Assembly: GCA_910588335.1 (NCBI GenBank)
Contig: CAJUQV010000003.1
Span: 1 to 64,000 of the forward strand
Source: an uncultured Ruminiclostridium sp.
Lineage (GTDB): Bacteria; Bacillota; Clostridia; Oscillospirales; Ruminococcaceae
Direction: 5' to 3'
Length of the DNA stretch: 64,000 nucleotides
The first letter of the stretch is position 1; every line of letters starts with the position of its first letter. This document shows positions 25,713 through 33,640 of this stretch, in pieces. The notes beneath the pieces are model-generated. The model saw only the letters and a list, made by a program, of their open reading frames with translations. It was not told where the DNA came from and searched no databases. A program made the translations under genes and the position numbers.

Positions 25713-26303
25713 TTAATCGGAGGCCTTTTCCTTTACAGTCTCAAGCTTGGCGTCGGACTTAAGAATACCGGCCAAGCGAACAGCCTTACTGAGATCGCCG
25801 CGGTAATTAAGACGTCCTGCCTTAACGGCTTCAACAAAGTCATAATCACCCTTGGCAATCTTGAGAACTTCCTCGGCGGAGGTATCAACGATACCGTCGG
25901 CAAGGTAATAGTCAGACTGCATAACCTGCTTGGACTCATCGGGGTTGGCTTTTATAGCGATATAGAAAATACCGGTGTCAAAAACATTAACCTGAATGGC
26001 AATGGCTCCGGGAACCTCCGCAACGTCCTTATGTTCGATGTTTTTCCAAACGGCGGTAGTGAGATCATCTAAAACGATAGCGGTGCTGACGGTTTTTTTA
26101 GCTCTGCCGGTTCTTGTTCCGGCGGTTTTGGCGGCTCTTGGAGCTTTTTCGGTCTTTGTCTTGGGCTTATCGGCGGTTTTTCTCGCCGTTGTTTTCTTTT
26201 CGGCGGCCTTGGCTGCGGATACCTTCTTTTCCTCTGGAGCATTTACGGCTGCCTTGGTTTTAGCGGTTCTTCTTGTTGCCTTTGTGGCTTTCTCTTCGGC
26301 CAT
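25713..26303 (-). CDS. SCP2-like domain protein with Lys/Ala-rich histone-like tail
   Basis: Protein of 196 residues. Residues 1-75 are almost entirely Lys, Ala, Thr and Arg (KATKATRRTAKTKAA, KKTTARKTADKPKTKTEK), like histone H1-type DNA-binding tails. Residues 80-190 form a folded domain whose end, TSAEEVLKIAKGDYDFVEAV, then GRLNYRGDLSKAVRLAGIL, resembles the SCP2 sterol/lipid carrier fold. The combination suggests a nucleoid- or RNA-binding tail joined to a small hydrophobic-ligand domain. It is monocistronic with its own terminator. I do not recognise a named family with certainty. Confidence 0.6.
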   Translation of the reverse strand: MAEEKATKATRRTAKTKAAVNAPEEKKVSAAKAAEKKTTARKTADKPKTKTEKAPRAAKTAGTRTGRAKKTVSTAIVLDDLTTAVWKNIEHKDVAEVPGAIAIQVNVFDTGIFYIAIKANPDESKQVMQSDYYLADGIVDTSAEEVLKIAKGDYDFVEAVKAGRLNYRGDLSKAVRLAGILKSDAKLETVKEKASD

Positions 26304-26745
26304 GATCTGTTATTCCTTTCAATTGATTATCATTTCCGCAGCGCGGAATTTGTATTACTTACTTTATTATAATATCACATATTAAAAAAAAATACAAGTA
26401 TTTTTGGAAATTTAAGATAATTTTTTGCAATTTTTTATATAATTTGTTACTTTTTGGTTTTTTTAATGTTTTTATAGGTTACTTTTAGCATTAAATTTTC
26501 TCACCTAAAAACACACATAAAAATTCGCTTAGCAATTCCGACACAGAGCCGTAGACGGCTTTCGAAAAAACAGTATACATTTCCGACGGCAGTTATTCGG
26601 ATGTTTTACATAACTTACTTCTGGCAAAGCATAAATTGCTCTCAAAAACATTTCACTTTCATTAAACGGAAGTTTAATACTAATTGCAAATCATGCTATA
26701 GACAAAGCGAACTACATAAGCATAATTTTCTTAAAACCGGGCTAC
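26304..26745. other. AT-rich intergenic region without a gene
   Basis: Divergent upstream region between the SCP2-like gene and trmL. Only short unsupported reading frames are present. I see no repeat-family copy and no RNA gene, apart from the trmL promoter at its right edge. Confidence 0.5.
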
Positions 26746-26774
26746 TTTACAAATTATGGAAAATATGTTACAAT
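26746..26774 (+). promoter_or_regulatory. Promoter of trmL
   Basis: TTTACA (26746-26751), a 17-base spacer ending TGT and TACAAT (26769-26774) lie about 50 bases before the trmL start. Confidence 0.7.
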
Positions 26775-26822
26775 ATCATCGGTTTTAGTTTACAAATTAT
26801 TTAAACGGAGGGTCTGACTACG

Positions 26823-27329
26823 ATACTTAACATTGTGCTGGTTGAACCGCAAATACCGCAGAATACCGGAAATATCGCCCGCACCTGCGCCGTTACGGGA
26901 GCTAAGCTTCACCTTGTGAAGCCTATGGGCTTTTCCGTAGACGATAAGAAGCTGAAACACGCGGGACTTGACTACTGGCATTTTTTGGATATAAGCTATT
27001 ATGACGGCTTAGATGATTTTTTCGGGAAAAATAACGGTGAAATGTTTTATTATTCCACAAAAGCCTTAAATACCTACTGCAGCGTGGAATATCACGACAA
27101 TTGCTATATTGTTTTCGGCAGAGAGGATAAGGGGCTTCCCGAAAAACTGCTTTACGAAAGTAAAGACAGATGCGTGCGCATACCCATGACAGACGAAGCC
27201 CGAAGCCTTAATCTTTCAAACAGCGTGGCAATAGGAGCCTATGAGGTGCTGAGACAATGGGGATTCCCAAAACTTCGTAACAGCGGGCGGCTGACTCAAT
27301 ATAACTGGACGCCGGAAAACAATTTATAA
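26823..27329 (+). CDS. trmL: tRNA (cytidine/uridine-34-2'-O)-methyltransferase, apparently with an ATA start
   Basis: SPOUT-class methyltransferase of about 168 residues that 2'-O-methylates the wobble base of tRNA-Leu. The knot motifs PQIPQNTGNIARTC, YIVFGREDKGLP and RIPMTDEARSLNLSNSVAI are complete. The family normally begins MLNIVLxEPEIP. Here the matching reading is (ATA)LNIVLVEPQIP, with ATA at 26823. GGAGGG at 26807-26812 is 10 bases before ATA but 22 bases before the first conventional start, GTG 26835. Either a rare AUA start is used or the base is a sequencing change. GTG 26835 is the conservative alternative. Confidence 0.88.
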   Translation: MLNIVLVEPQIPQNTGNIARTCAVTGAKLHLVKPMGFSVDDKKLKHAGLDYWHFLDISYYDGLDDFFGKNNGEMFYYSTKALNTYCSVEYHDNCYIVFGREDKGLPEKLLYESKDRCVRIPMTDEARSLNLSNSVAIGAYEVLRQWGFPKLRNSGRLTQYNWTPENNL

Positions 27330-27354
27330 AATATAATATGAAAGGAATAAACGT

Positions 27355-28224
27355 ATGGAAAAGGTAAAGATAATCACGGACAGCGGCTGTGATATTTCAA
27401 AGGAGGACGAGGCGCGCTACAATATCGACATAATGTGTTTCGACATCACGTTGGGCGACAAGACTTTTGTCGAAAGAAAAACCGTTACAAACGAGGAATT
27501 TTTCGAGATAATCGACAAGTCTCCCGACCTGCCCAAAACCAGCCAAATAACCGTCATACGCTTTGAGGAAAAGTTTAAGGAGTGCGCAAAAGAGGGTTGG
27601 GACGACGTAATAGTTACCGTCATCAACTCCGCCGGCTCACAGACCTACGCAAACGCCGTACTGGCGGAAAAGAACCTCCGCGAATCGGGTGAGTTGGGAA
27701 ATACGAAGATACACATTATCGACAGCCACTGCTACTCCTTAGGATATGGCTATCCCGTTGTGGAAGCAGCAAGAAAGCTTGAAGCGGGCCAAAGCTGCGA
27801 AATGGTCATCGCCTTTATGGAGGACTGGTTTAATTGCTGCGAAATACACATAATCGGATTTAACCTCCGCCATATGAAAAAATCGGGAAGAATAAGCGCA
27901 GCGGCAAGCTTTTTGGGCGAAATGCTGTCCCTTAAGCCTGTAATTTCCCTTATCGACGGGGATACGCAGGTTGTTAAAAAGAGCCGTGGAGAAAAAGCGG
28001 CGGTAAACGATGCGGTGCAATATATAAGCGAACGTATGATTCCGGAAACACCATGGCACCTGCTCACCACCACCGCGCCCGAAATGGAGGAGCTTTTCAG
28101 AAAGACGATGACAAAAAAAGTCGGATACGACCTTACAATGCAGGAATCCTGCGGCGGAGTTGTAGCCTGCAACGCGGGTCCCTGCTTTATCGGCGTCATT
28201 ACAAAGGGAAAGCCCAGAAGATAA
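27355..28224 (+). CDS. DegV family fatty-acid-binding protein
   Basis: Protein of 289 residues in the DegV/FakB family, which binds a fatty acid and presents it to the FakA kinase. The N-terminal KIITDSGCDISKE, LPKTSQIT and the HIIDSHCYSLGYG and RHMKKSGRISAAASFLGEML blocks are family signatures. It follows trmL by 25 bases with GAAAGGA before the ATG, so the two are probably co-transcribed. The ligand is not known. Confidence 0.9.
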   Translation: MEKVKIITDSGCDISKEDEARYNIDIMCFDITLGDKTFVERKTVTNEEFFEIIDKSPDLPKTSQITVIRFEEKFKECAKEGWDDVIVTVINSAGSQTYANAVLAEKNLRESGELGNTKIHIIDSHCYSLGYGYPVVEAARKLEAGQSCEMVIAFMEDWFNCCEIHIIGFNLRHMKKSGRISAAASFLGEMLSLKPVISLIDGDTQVVKKSRGEKAAVNDAVQYISERMIPETPWHLLTTTAPEMEELFRKTMTKKVGYDLTMQESCGGVVACNAGPCFIGVITKGKPRR

Positions 28225-28264
28225 TTCTCCTTTAAACAAATCGGAAAAAAATTCCTGAAATCTC

Positions 28265-28293
28265 TTGAAATAGTTTGATTTTTCTGTTAAAAT
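28265..28293 (+). promoter_or_regulatory. Promoter of pgk
   Basis: TTGAAA (28265-28270), a 17-base spacer ending TGT and TAAAAT (28288-28293). Confidence 0.7.
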
Positions 28294-28369
28294 AATAAAG
28301 TAGTGCCAACTGCTTCTTGCTTTGGTAATTTTGCTTTAAATAAAATCTATCATAAAGGAAGGTAACAAA

Positions 28370-29590
28370 ATGAGCAAGCTTAACAAGAAAAACGTGGAAG
28401 ACCTTAATGTAAAAGGAAAAAAGGTTCTTGTCCGTGTGGACTTCAACGTTCCTCTTAAGGACGGGAAGATCACCAACGACAACAGAATTGTTGCCGCACT
28501 TCCCACTATCAATAAGCTGATTGAAAACGGAGCTAAAATTGTTCTTTGCTCTCACTTGGGCAAACCCAAGAACGGTCCGGAAGCGAAATTCTCCCTTAAG
28601 CCCGCCGCCGACAGACTGGCAGAGCTGGTAAAAACAAAGGTAGTGTTTGCCGACGACGATACCGTTGTGGGCGAAAATGCCAAAAAGGCCGTTGCAGAAA
28701 TGAACGACGGCGAGATCGTTGTTCTTGAGAACACTCGCTTCAGAGGCGCGGACGAGACTAAGAACGGCGAAGGCTTTGCAAAAGAGTTAGGTGATCTTGT
28801 AGACAACGAAATTTTCGTTATGGACGCTTTTGGCTCCGCTCACAGAGCTCACGCTTCCACGGCGGGCGTTACCAAGTTCGTTAAGGAAACCGCAGTGGGC
28901 TACCTTATGAACAAGGAAATTGAGTTCCTCGGAAACGCTGTTGAGAATCCCGTTCGTCCCTTCGTAGCCATTTTGGGCGGCGCAAAGGTTGCGGATAAGC
29001 TCAACGTTATTTCCAACCTTCTTGAAAAATGCGACACTCTCATTATCGGCGGCGGTATGGCTTATACATTTGTAAAGGCGCAGGGCGGCGAAATAGGCAT
29101 ATCTCTTGTGGATGAAGAAAAGCTGGATTATTGTAAGGAAATGCTTGAAAAAGCCGGTAAATTGGGCAAGAAACTGCTGCTTCCCGTAGACACCATCGTT
29201 GCCAAGGCCTTCCCCGATCCTATTGACGCGGCTATTGAAACCTCCGTTGTTGAAAGCAATAAAATTCCCGCCGATATGATGGGCCTTGACATTGGTCCCA
29301 AGACTATGGAGATTTTTGCCAACGAGGTTAAGTCCGCCAAGACCGTTGTTTGGAACGGACCTATGGGCGTATTTGAAAATCCCATTCTCGCTGAAGGTAC
29401 AAAAGCGGTTGCCAAGGCACTCGCCGACACCGACGCTACCACCGTTATCGGCGGCGGCGACAGCGCGGCGGCAGTTGTACAGTTGGGCTACGCCGATAAA
29501 ATGAGCCATATCTCCACAGGAGGCGGCGCTTCTCTTGAATATCTGGAAGGTAAGGTTCTTCCCGGTATTGATGTAATTCAGGATAAGTAA
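28370..29590 (+). CDS. pgk: Phosphoglycerate kinase
   Basis: Glycolytic enzyme of 406 residues that makes ATP from 1,3-bisphosphoglycerate. [35 protein letters not shown] and the C-terminal nucleotide-binding GGGDSAAAV and [13 protein letters not shown] are all present, and the length is normal. It has its own promoter and a strong terminator. tpiA and gpmI follow, with an unrelated gene in between. gap is not in the window. Confidence 0.97.
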   Translation: MSKLNKKNVEDLNVKGKKVLVRVDFNVPLKDGKITNDNRIVAALPTINKLIENGAKIVLCSHLGKPKNGPEAKFSLKPAADRLAELVKTKVVFADDDTVVGENAKKAVAEMNDGEIVVLENTRFRGADETKNGEGFAKELGDLVDNEIFVMDAFGSAHRAHASTAGVTKFVKETAVGYLMNKEIEFLGNAVENPVRPFVAILGGAKVADKLNVISNLLEKCDTLIIGGGMAYTFVKAQGGEIGISLVDEEKLDYCKEMLEKAGKLGKKLLLPVDTIVAKAFPDPIDAAIETSVVESNKIPADMMGLDIGPKTMEIFANEVKSAKTVVWNGPMGVFENPILAEGTKAVAKALADTDATTVIGGGDSAAAVVQLGYADKMSHISTGGGASLEYLEGKVLPGIDVIQDK

Positions 29591-29642
29591 AATAAAAAGC
29601 GCACGGACAAAGGCGGCAATACTGACTTTTCTGAAGCGTATT

Positions 29643-29680
29643 GCTAAAGGGCGGTTTTTCCGCCCTTTAGCGCTTTTATC
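29643..29680 (+). terminator. Terminator of pgk
   Basis: CTAAAGGGCGG-TTTTT-CCGCCCTTTAG is followed by CGCTTTTA. Confidence 0.85.
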
Positions 29681-29815
29681 CGGGCAGTCTGTTTTGATTT
29701 ATACTGATTAAAAACCATTTACATTTGATTATCCATATTATTTATCTATATACTTTGACCCAATATTAGCATAAAACGGGTTTTTTGTTTATCTGTTTTG
29801 AAAGGAGTATTAACC

Positions 29816-30304
29816 GTGGATTTTAAAAACCTTGAAATACATTCTATCAAATCGTGCAGCGCACAGCGAGCGAGAATCAGCGAGTGCAGCTTTACCGACA
29901 GCGAAATACAAAGCTGCTTTATGGACTATACAAGGATTTTGGGATCGAGATGGGGCAATGCTACCTTTAAACAGATGTTTATGGAAAAAAGCTTGTTTGA
30001 CGATGTAAACCTCAACGATTCTTCTTTTATCAACCTTGCCATGCTGAATACAGTTTTTGATAGCTGCACGCTGAACGAATCAAAGTTTAAAAAACTCGCT
30101 ATGACTGACAGCGAGTTCAACAACGCAAATCTCAGCGGGTCGAAATTTTTCGCGGCAGATTTTAGGAATGTGGAGATCGATCAAGACTGCAAGCTGGAGG
30201 GCATGAAGATAAACGGAATATCCGTTAAAGAATTGCTGGAGTTGTATAAGGAAAAACAAAACGCGGAGAAAAACGGATTTTCCGAAAAAGCCAAACAGGA
30301 ATAA
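29816..30304 (+). CDS. Pentapeptide-repeat protein
   Basis: Protein of 162 residues with loosely kept A(D/N)LxX-type repeats: ISECSFTDSEIQSCFMD, then LFDDVNLNDSSFINL, FDSCTLNESKFKKL, and NNANLSGSKFFAADF. These fold into a right-handed quadrilateral beta-helix. A short helical, charged tail follows (LLELYKEKQNAEKN). The GTG start at 29816 follows AAAGGAG. It sits between pgk and tpiA with no visible metabolic link. The role is unknown. Confidence 0.8.
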   Translation: MDFKNLEIHSIKSCSAQRARISECSFTDSEIQSCFMDYTRILGSRWGNATFKQMFMEKSLFDDVNLNDSSFINLAMLNTVFDSCTLNESKFKKLAMTDSEFNNANLSGSKFFAADFRNVEIDQDCKLEGMKINGISVKELLELYKEKQNAEKNGFSEKAKQE

Positions 30305-30333
30305 AAACAAGAAAAAGACTGAGATAAAACAAT

Positions 30334-30496
30334 AAAACCCATCTTTACAAGATATTGCATGCGTCTTTTCGGCAAGCTTTGTCGATGAACGCGTTGGAAA
30401 GCCTTTAAATACATCAAGTATTCCTGCGGATTTCCGTCTTATCCTCAACAAAATCTGCTCAAAAATCCATGCACAAATCTTGTGAAAAAGGGTTCT
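30334..30496. repeat. Dispersed repeat family A, copy 3
   Basis: The ends AAACCCATCTTTACAAG and CTTGTGAAAAAGGGTTCT form the same inverted pair as copies 1 and 2. Interior GCGTCTTTTCGGCAAGCTTTG is the complement of the block near the right end of copy 1. It occupies nearly the whole pentapeptide-tpiA intergenic space, so tpiA's leader is made from the repeat. Confidence 0.65.
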
Positions 30497-30518
30497 GAAA
30501 TCTGAAAGGTGAAACAAA

Positions 30519-31289
30519 ATGAAAAAGAACGTAAGAAAGGCAGTAATTGCCGGTAACTGGAAAATGAACAAGACTCGTCCCGAAGCCAAGGCGCTTATTG
30601 AGGCCATGAAGCCTCTGGTAACTGACGCGGGCTGCGAGGTGGTAATCTGCACCCCATACACCAATCTTGAAACGGCAGTGGAAATGACCAAGGGAACAAA
30701 CATAAAGGTTGGCGCGGAAAATGTGCATTTTGAAAAATCGGGAGCGTTTACCGGAGAAATTTCCGCCGAAATGCTTACCGAAATAGGCGTTGAGTACGTT
30801 ATTATCGGACACAGCGAACGCAGACAATATTTCGGCGAAACCGACGAGACGGTAAACAAAAGAACAAAGGCCGCTTTAGCCGCGGGACTTAAGCCCATAG
30901 TATGCGTGGGCGAGCTTCTTTGGGAAAGGGAATGCAATATTACCGAGGAGGTAGTAGGCCGTCAAATTAAGCTTGACTTTTACGATATTTCCGCAGAGGA
31001 TATCAAAAAGTGCGTAATCGCTTATGAGCCCGTATGGGCAATCGGTACGGGCAAAACCGCCACGGCGGAGCAGGCGGAAGAGGTTTGCGCATTTATACGC
31101 GGAAAGCTTGCGGATCTTTACGGAAACGACGTCGCTCAGGCGGTAACCGTTCAGTACGGCGGCTCAATGAACGCGGGCAACGCGGCGGAGCTCCTCGCCA
31201 AGGAAAATATTGACGGCGGACTTATCGGCGGCGCAAGCCTTAAGGCGCCGGATTTTGCCGAAATAATAAAGGCGGCCACAAACGGTTAA
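30519..31289 (+). CDS. tpiA: Triosephosphate isomerase
   Basis: Glycolytic TIM-barrel enzyme of 256 residues interconverting dihydroxyacetone phosphate and glyceraldehyde 3-phosphate. It has AGNWKMNKT with the catalytic Lys, IIGHSERRQYF with the catalytic His, and AYEPVWAIGTGKTA with the catalytic Glu. AAAGGTG is 8 bases before the ATG. gpmI follows after 42 bases, giving a tpiA-gpmI pair. Confidence 0.97.
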   Translation: MKKNVRKAVIAGNWKMNKTRPEAKALIEAMKPLVTDAGCEVVICTPYTNLETAVEMTKGTNIKVGAENVHFEKSGAFTGEISAEMLTEIGVEYVIIGHSERRQYFGETDETVNKRTKAALAAGLKPIVCVGELLWERECNITEEVVGRQIKLDFYDISAEDIKKCVIAYEPVWAIGTGKTATAEQAEEVCAFIRGKLADLYGNDVAQAVTVQYGGSMNAGNAAELLAKENIDGGLIGGASLKAPDFAEIIKAATNG

Positions 31290-31331
31290 TTGCCTGTTTT
31301 TGAGATTACAAAGGAAAGGAACAATTTTCAT

Positions 31332-32912
31332 ATGAAAGCTAAAAAACCTATTCTATTGGTGGTAATGGACGGAGTGGGATTCAGCAAAACGGGACTGGGA
31401 GACGCGGTAACGCTTGCCAACACTCCTACTCTTGACTGGCTGCTGCAAAACTGCCCGAATACAAGATTAAAAGCTCACGGCGGCGCGGTAGGACTTCCCT
31501 CCGACGACGATATGGGCAACAGCGAGGTAGGCCATAACGCAATAGGATGCGGCCAAATTTACTCACAGGGCGCAAAACTGGTAAACGAGTCTATCGAAAG
31601 CGGAAAAATGTATGGTTCCGACACATGGAAAGAAGTAGTGTCCAACGTAAAGAAAAACGACTCCGCGCTGCATTTTATAGGACTTCTCTCCGACGGTAAC
31701 GTACATTCCAACATATCCCACCTTTTCAGTATGCTTGAAGAAGCAAAAAAAGAAGGCGTTTCCAAGGCGAGAGTTCATATTCTTCTTGACGGACGCGACG
31801 TGCCCGCAACAAGCGCACTCACTTATGTGGAGCAGCTCGAAAACAAGCTTTCCGAGCTTAACGGCGAAGGGTTTGACGGCAGAATCGCCAGCGGCGGCGG
31901 CAGAATGAAAGTCACTATGGATCGTTACCAGGCAAACTGGGAAATGGTGGAATTGGGCTGGAAAACTCACGTTAAGGGCGAAGGAAGACAGTTTGCCTCC
32001 GCCAAGGAAGCCATTGAAACCTTCCGCAATGAAATAGAGGGAGTTATCGACCAGGATCTTCCCGCCTTTGTTATTGCCGAAAACGGAGAAGCAGTGGGAA
32101 AAATCAACGATAAGGACAGCGTTGTTCTGTACAACTTCCGCGGCGACCGCGCCATAGAGCTTTCCATGGCCTTTGACAACGACATATTTACATTCTTTGA
32201 CAGAGGCGCAAAACCCGACGTGGTATACGCGGGAATGTTACAGTACGACGGCGACCTTAAGCTTCCAAAGCGTTATCTTGTAAGTCCTCCCGAAATCAAG
32301 GACACGCTGTCCGAGCTGCTCGTAAACAACGGATATAAGCAGTACGCCGTGAGCGAAACACAGAAATACGGCCATGTAACTTACTTCTGGAACGGAAACA
32401 GAAGCGCCAAATTCAGCGAAGAGCTGGAAACCTTCAAGGAAATTCCCTCCGACAACGTAAGCTTCGATCAACGTCCATGGATGAAATCCGCCGAGATAAC
32501 CGACGATCTTATCGAGGTTATAAAAAGCGGTGAATACGACTTTATCCGCTGCAACTTCCCCAACGGCGATATGGTGGGACATACCGGAAGCCTTGACAGT
32601 ACCATTATCGGAGTTGAAAGCGTGGATTTGGGTCTTGAAAGGCTTAAAAAAGTCTGCGACGAGTGTAAAGTTACCATGTTGATAACTGCCGATCACGGAA
32701 ATGCCGATGAAATGGTGGAAAGAAATAAAAAGGGCGAGTTGGCGGTAAGAACTGCTCACTCACTGAACCCTGTCCCCTTCATTATTTACGATACGGAAAC
32801 CGAATACGAAATTATCCCTTCGGATAAGTACGGATTGGCAAATATCGCGCCCACCGTGGCAAAGATGTTTGGAATCAAAGCTCCTGATTGTTGGGAAGCT
32901 TCTATGATTTAA
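31332..32912 (+). CDS. gpmI: 2,3-bisphosphoglycerate-independent phosphoglycerate mutase
   Basis: Manganese-dependent mutase of 526 residues in lower glycolysis. LLVVMDGVGFS begins the phosphatase-like domain, the phosphorylated Ser is in MGNSEVGHNAIG (about residue 64), and metal ligands appear in ITADHGNADEM. The start MKAKKP at 31332 follows AAAGGAAAGGAA. An extension back to the tpiA stop is not supported by the family. A short hairpin made of the gene's own end and its repeat (32899-32929) follows. Confidence 0.96.
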   Translation: MKAKKPILLVVMDGVGFSKTGLGDAVTLANTPTLDWLLQNCPNTRLKAHGGAVGLPSDDDMGNSEVGHNAIGCGQIYSQGAKLVNESIESGKMYGSDTWKEVVSNVKKNDSALHFIGLLSDGNVHSNISHLFSMLEEAKKEGVSKARVHILLDGRDVPATSALTYVEQLENKLSELNGEGFDGRIASGGGRMKVTMDRYQANWEMVELGWKTHVKGEGRQFASAKEAIETFRNEIEGVIDQDLPAFVIAENGEAVGKINDKDSVVLYNFRGDRAIELSMAFDNDIFTFFDRGAKPDVVYAGMLQYDGDLKLPKRYLVSPPEIKDTLSELLVNNGYKQYAVSETQKYGHVTYFWNGNRSAKFSEELETFKEIPSDNVSFDQRPWMKSAEITDDLIEVIKSGEYDFIRCNFPNGDMVGHTGSLDSTIIGVESVDLGLERLKKVCDECKVTMLITADHGNADEMVERNKKGELAVRTAHSLNPVPFIIYDTETEYEIIPSDKYGLANIAPTVAKMFGIKAPDCWEASMI

Positions 32913-32938
32913 AAAAATCATAGAAGCCGCCGCATTCT

Positions 32939-33044
32939 AATACTAATCTTTGGCAAGATATAGACAAATAATATGAATGACCAAAAATTAGTGCTTAGGG
33001 TGCAACCTCTAATCAACTCTATAACTTGATTAGAGGTTGGTATA
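32939..33044. repeat. Repeat family S, copy 1 (two hairpins)
   Basis: The element begins AATACTAATCTTTGG. Hairpin one has loop ATAGACAAATA and ends CCAAAAATTAGT. The connector GCTTAGGGTGCAA follows, then hairpin two CTCTAATCAA-CTCTATAAC-TTGATTAGAG, ending GTTGGTATA. A further TATACCAATAATT at 33054 may be a remnant of another copy. Confidence 0.65.
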
Positions 33045-33099
33045 AAGCTAAATTATACCAATAATTTGAATTAACATTACAGCATATTTTATAAACAAG

Positions 33100-33135
33100 A
33101 AAAAGACCGCACACTGCTATATGCGGTCTTTTTAA
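33100..33135 (+). terminator. Bidirectional-looking terminator
   Basis: AAAAAGACCGCA...TGCGGTCTTTTT with flanking A and T runs lies 190 bases after gpmI. Confidence 0.8.
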
Positions 33136-33190
33136 TTTATTTCCACAATTAGAGCGTGTTCACATAAAATCAATATTTAAGCGCAGTTCA

Positions 33191-33292
33191 GACTAATCTT
33201 TGGTCATGTTAAAGACAAAAATTGTTGACCAAAGATTAGTCTTTCGGGTGTAATATTTAATCAAGTCTACAACTTGATTAAATATTGGTATA
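33191..33292. repeat. Repeat family S, copy 2 (two hairpins)
   Basis: It begins GACTAATCTTTGGTCA with the loop region AAAGACAAAAATTGT, and the complementary arm TGACCAAAGATTAGT. The connector CTTTCGGGTGTAA is followed by hairpin two ATTTAATCAAG-TCTACAA-CTTGATTAAAT and the end ATTGGTATA. It lies immediately upstream of the cellulase promoter. Confidence 0.7.
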
Positions 33293-33363
33293 AAACTCTA
33301 TTGGTTATTTTATCCCATTTTATACTGCATTTTTATAAAAAACCACAAAAATTCATAAATAAG

Positions 33364-33392
33364 TTGACAAATGTAATCGTTTACGCTATAAT
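33364..33392 (+). promoter_or_regulatory. Promoter of the GH5 endoglucanase
   Basis: The consensus TTGACA (33364-33369), a 17-base spacer and TATAAT (33387-33392). The untranslated leader would be about 240 bases and includes a family S hairpin. Confidence 0.88.
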
Positions 33393-33417
33393 ATATTATA
33401 TAAATGTAATCGATTAC
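33373..33417 (+). promoter_or_regulatory. Pair of LacI-type operators
   Basis: GTAATCGTTTAC (33373-33384, inside the promoter spacer) and the perfect palindrome GTAATCGATTAC (33406-33417, just past the start point) are 33 bp apart centre to centre, close to three helical turns. The central CG and the spacing are typical for LacI/GalR repressors. No such regulator is encoded in the window. Confidence 0.8.
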
Positions 33418-33479
33418 GCTTATTTTTTGATTTTTTTAAACAGTATTACACCTTATACTATTCCCTTTTAAAACTGTGG

Positions 33480-33538
33480 GATTAGTGTTTCGGGTGCAAT
33501 ATTTAATCAAGTCTACAACTTGATTAAATATTGGTATT
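33480..33538. repeat. Repeat family S, half copy in the cellulase leader
   Basis: ATTAGTGTTTCGGGTGCAA is followed by a hairpin two identical to that of copy 2 (ATTTAATCAAG-TCTACAA-CTTGATTAAAT) and ATTGGTATTA. It lies in the transcribed leader of the cellulase gene. Confidence 0.7.
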
Positions 33539-33640
33539 AAGCACTATTTTAAATCATTCCGAATTTTTATTTTGTCTGTAATATGATTTAAATAGTATTA
33601 TACATAATACCTAACATCAGGTATAAGAAAGGATAATATA

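Noticed and set aside
26601..26804. 67-codon ORF upstream of trmL
   Set aside because: It spans the trmL promoter, has no ribosome site and no recognisable sequence.
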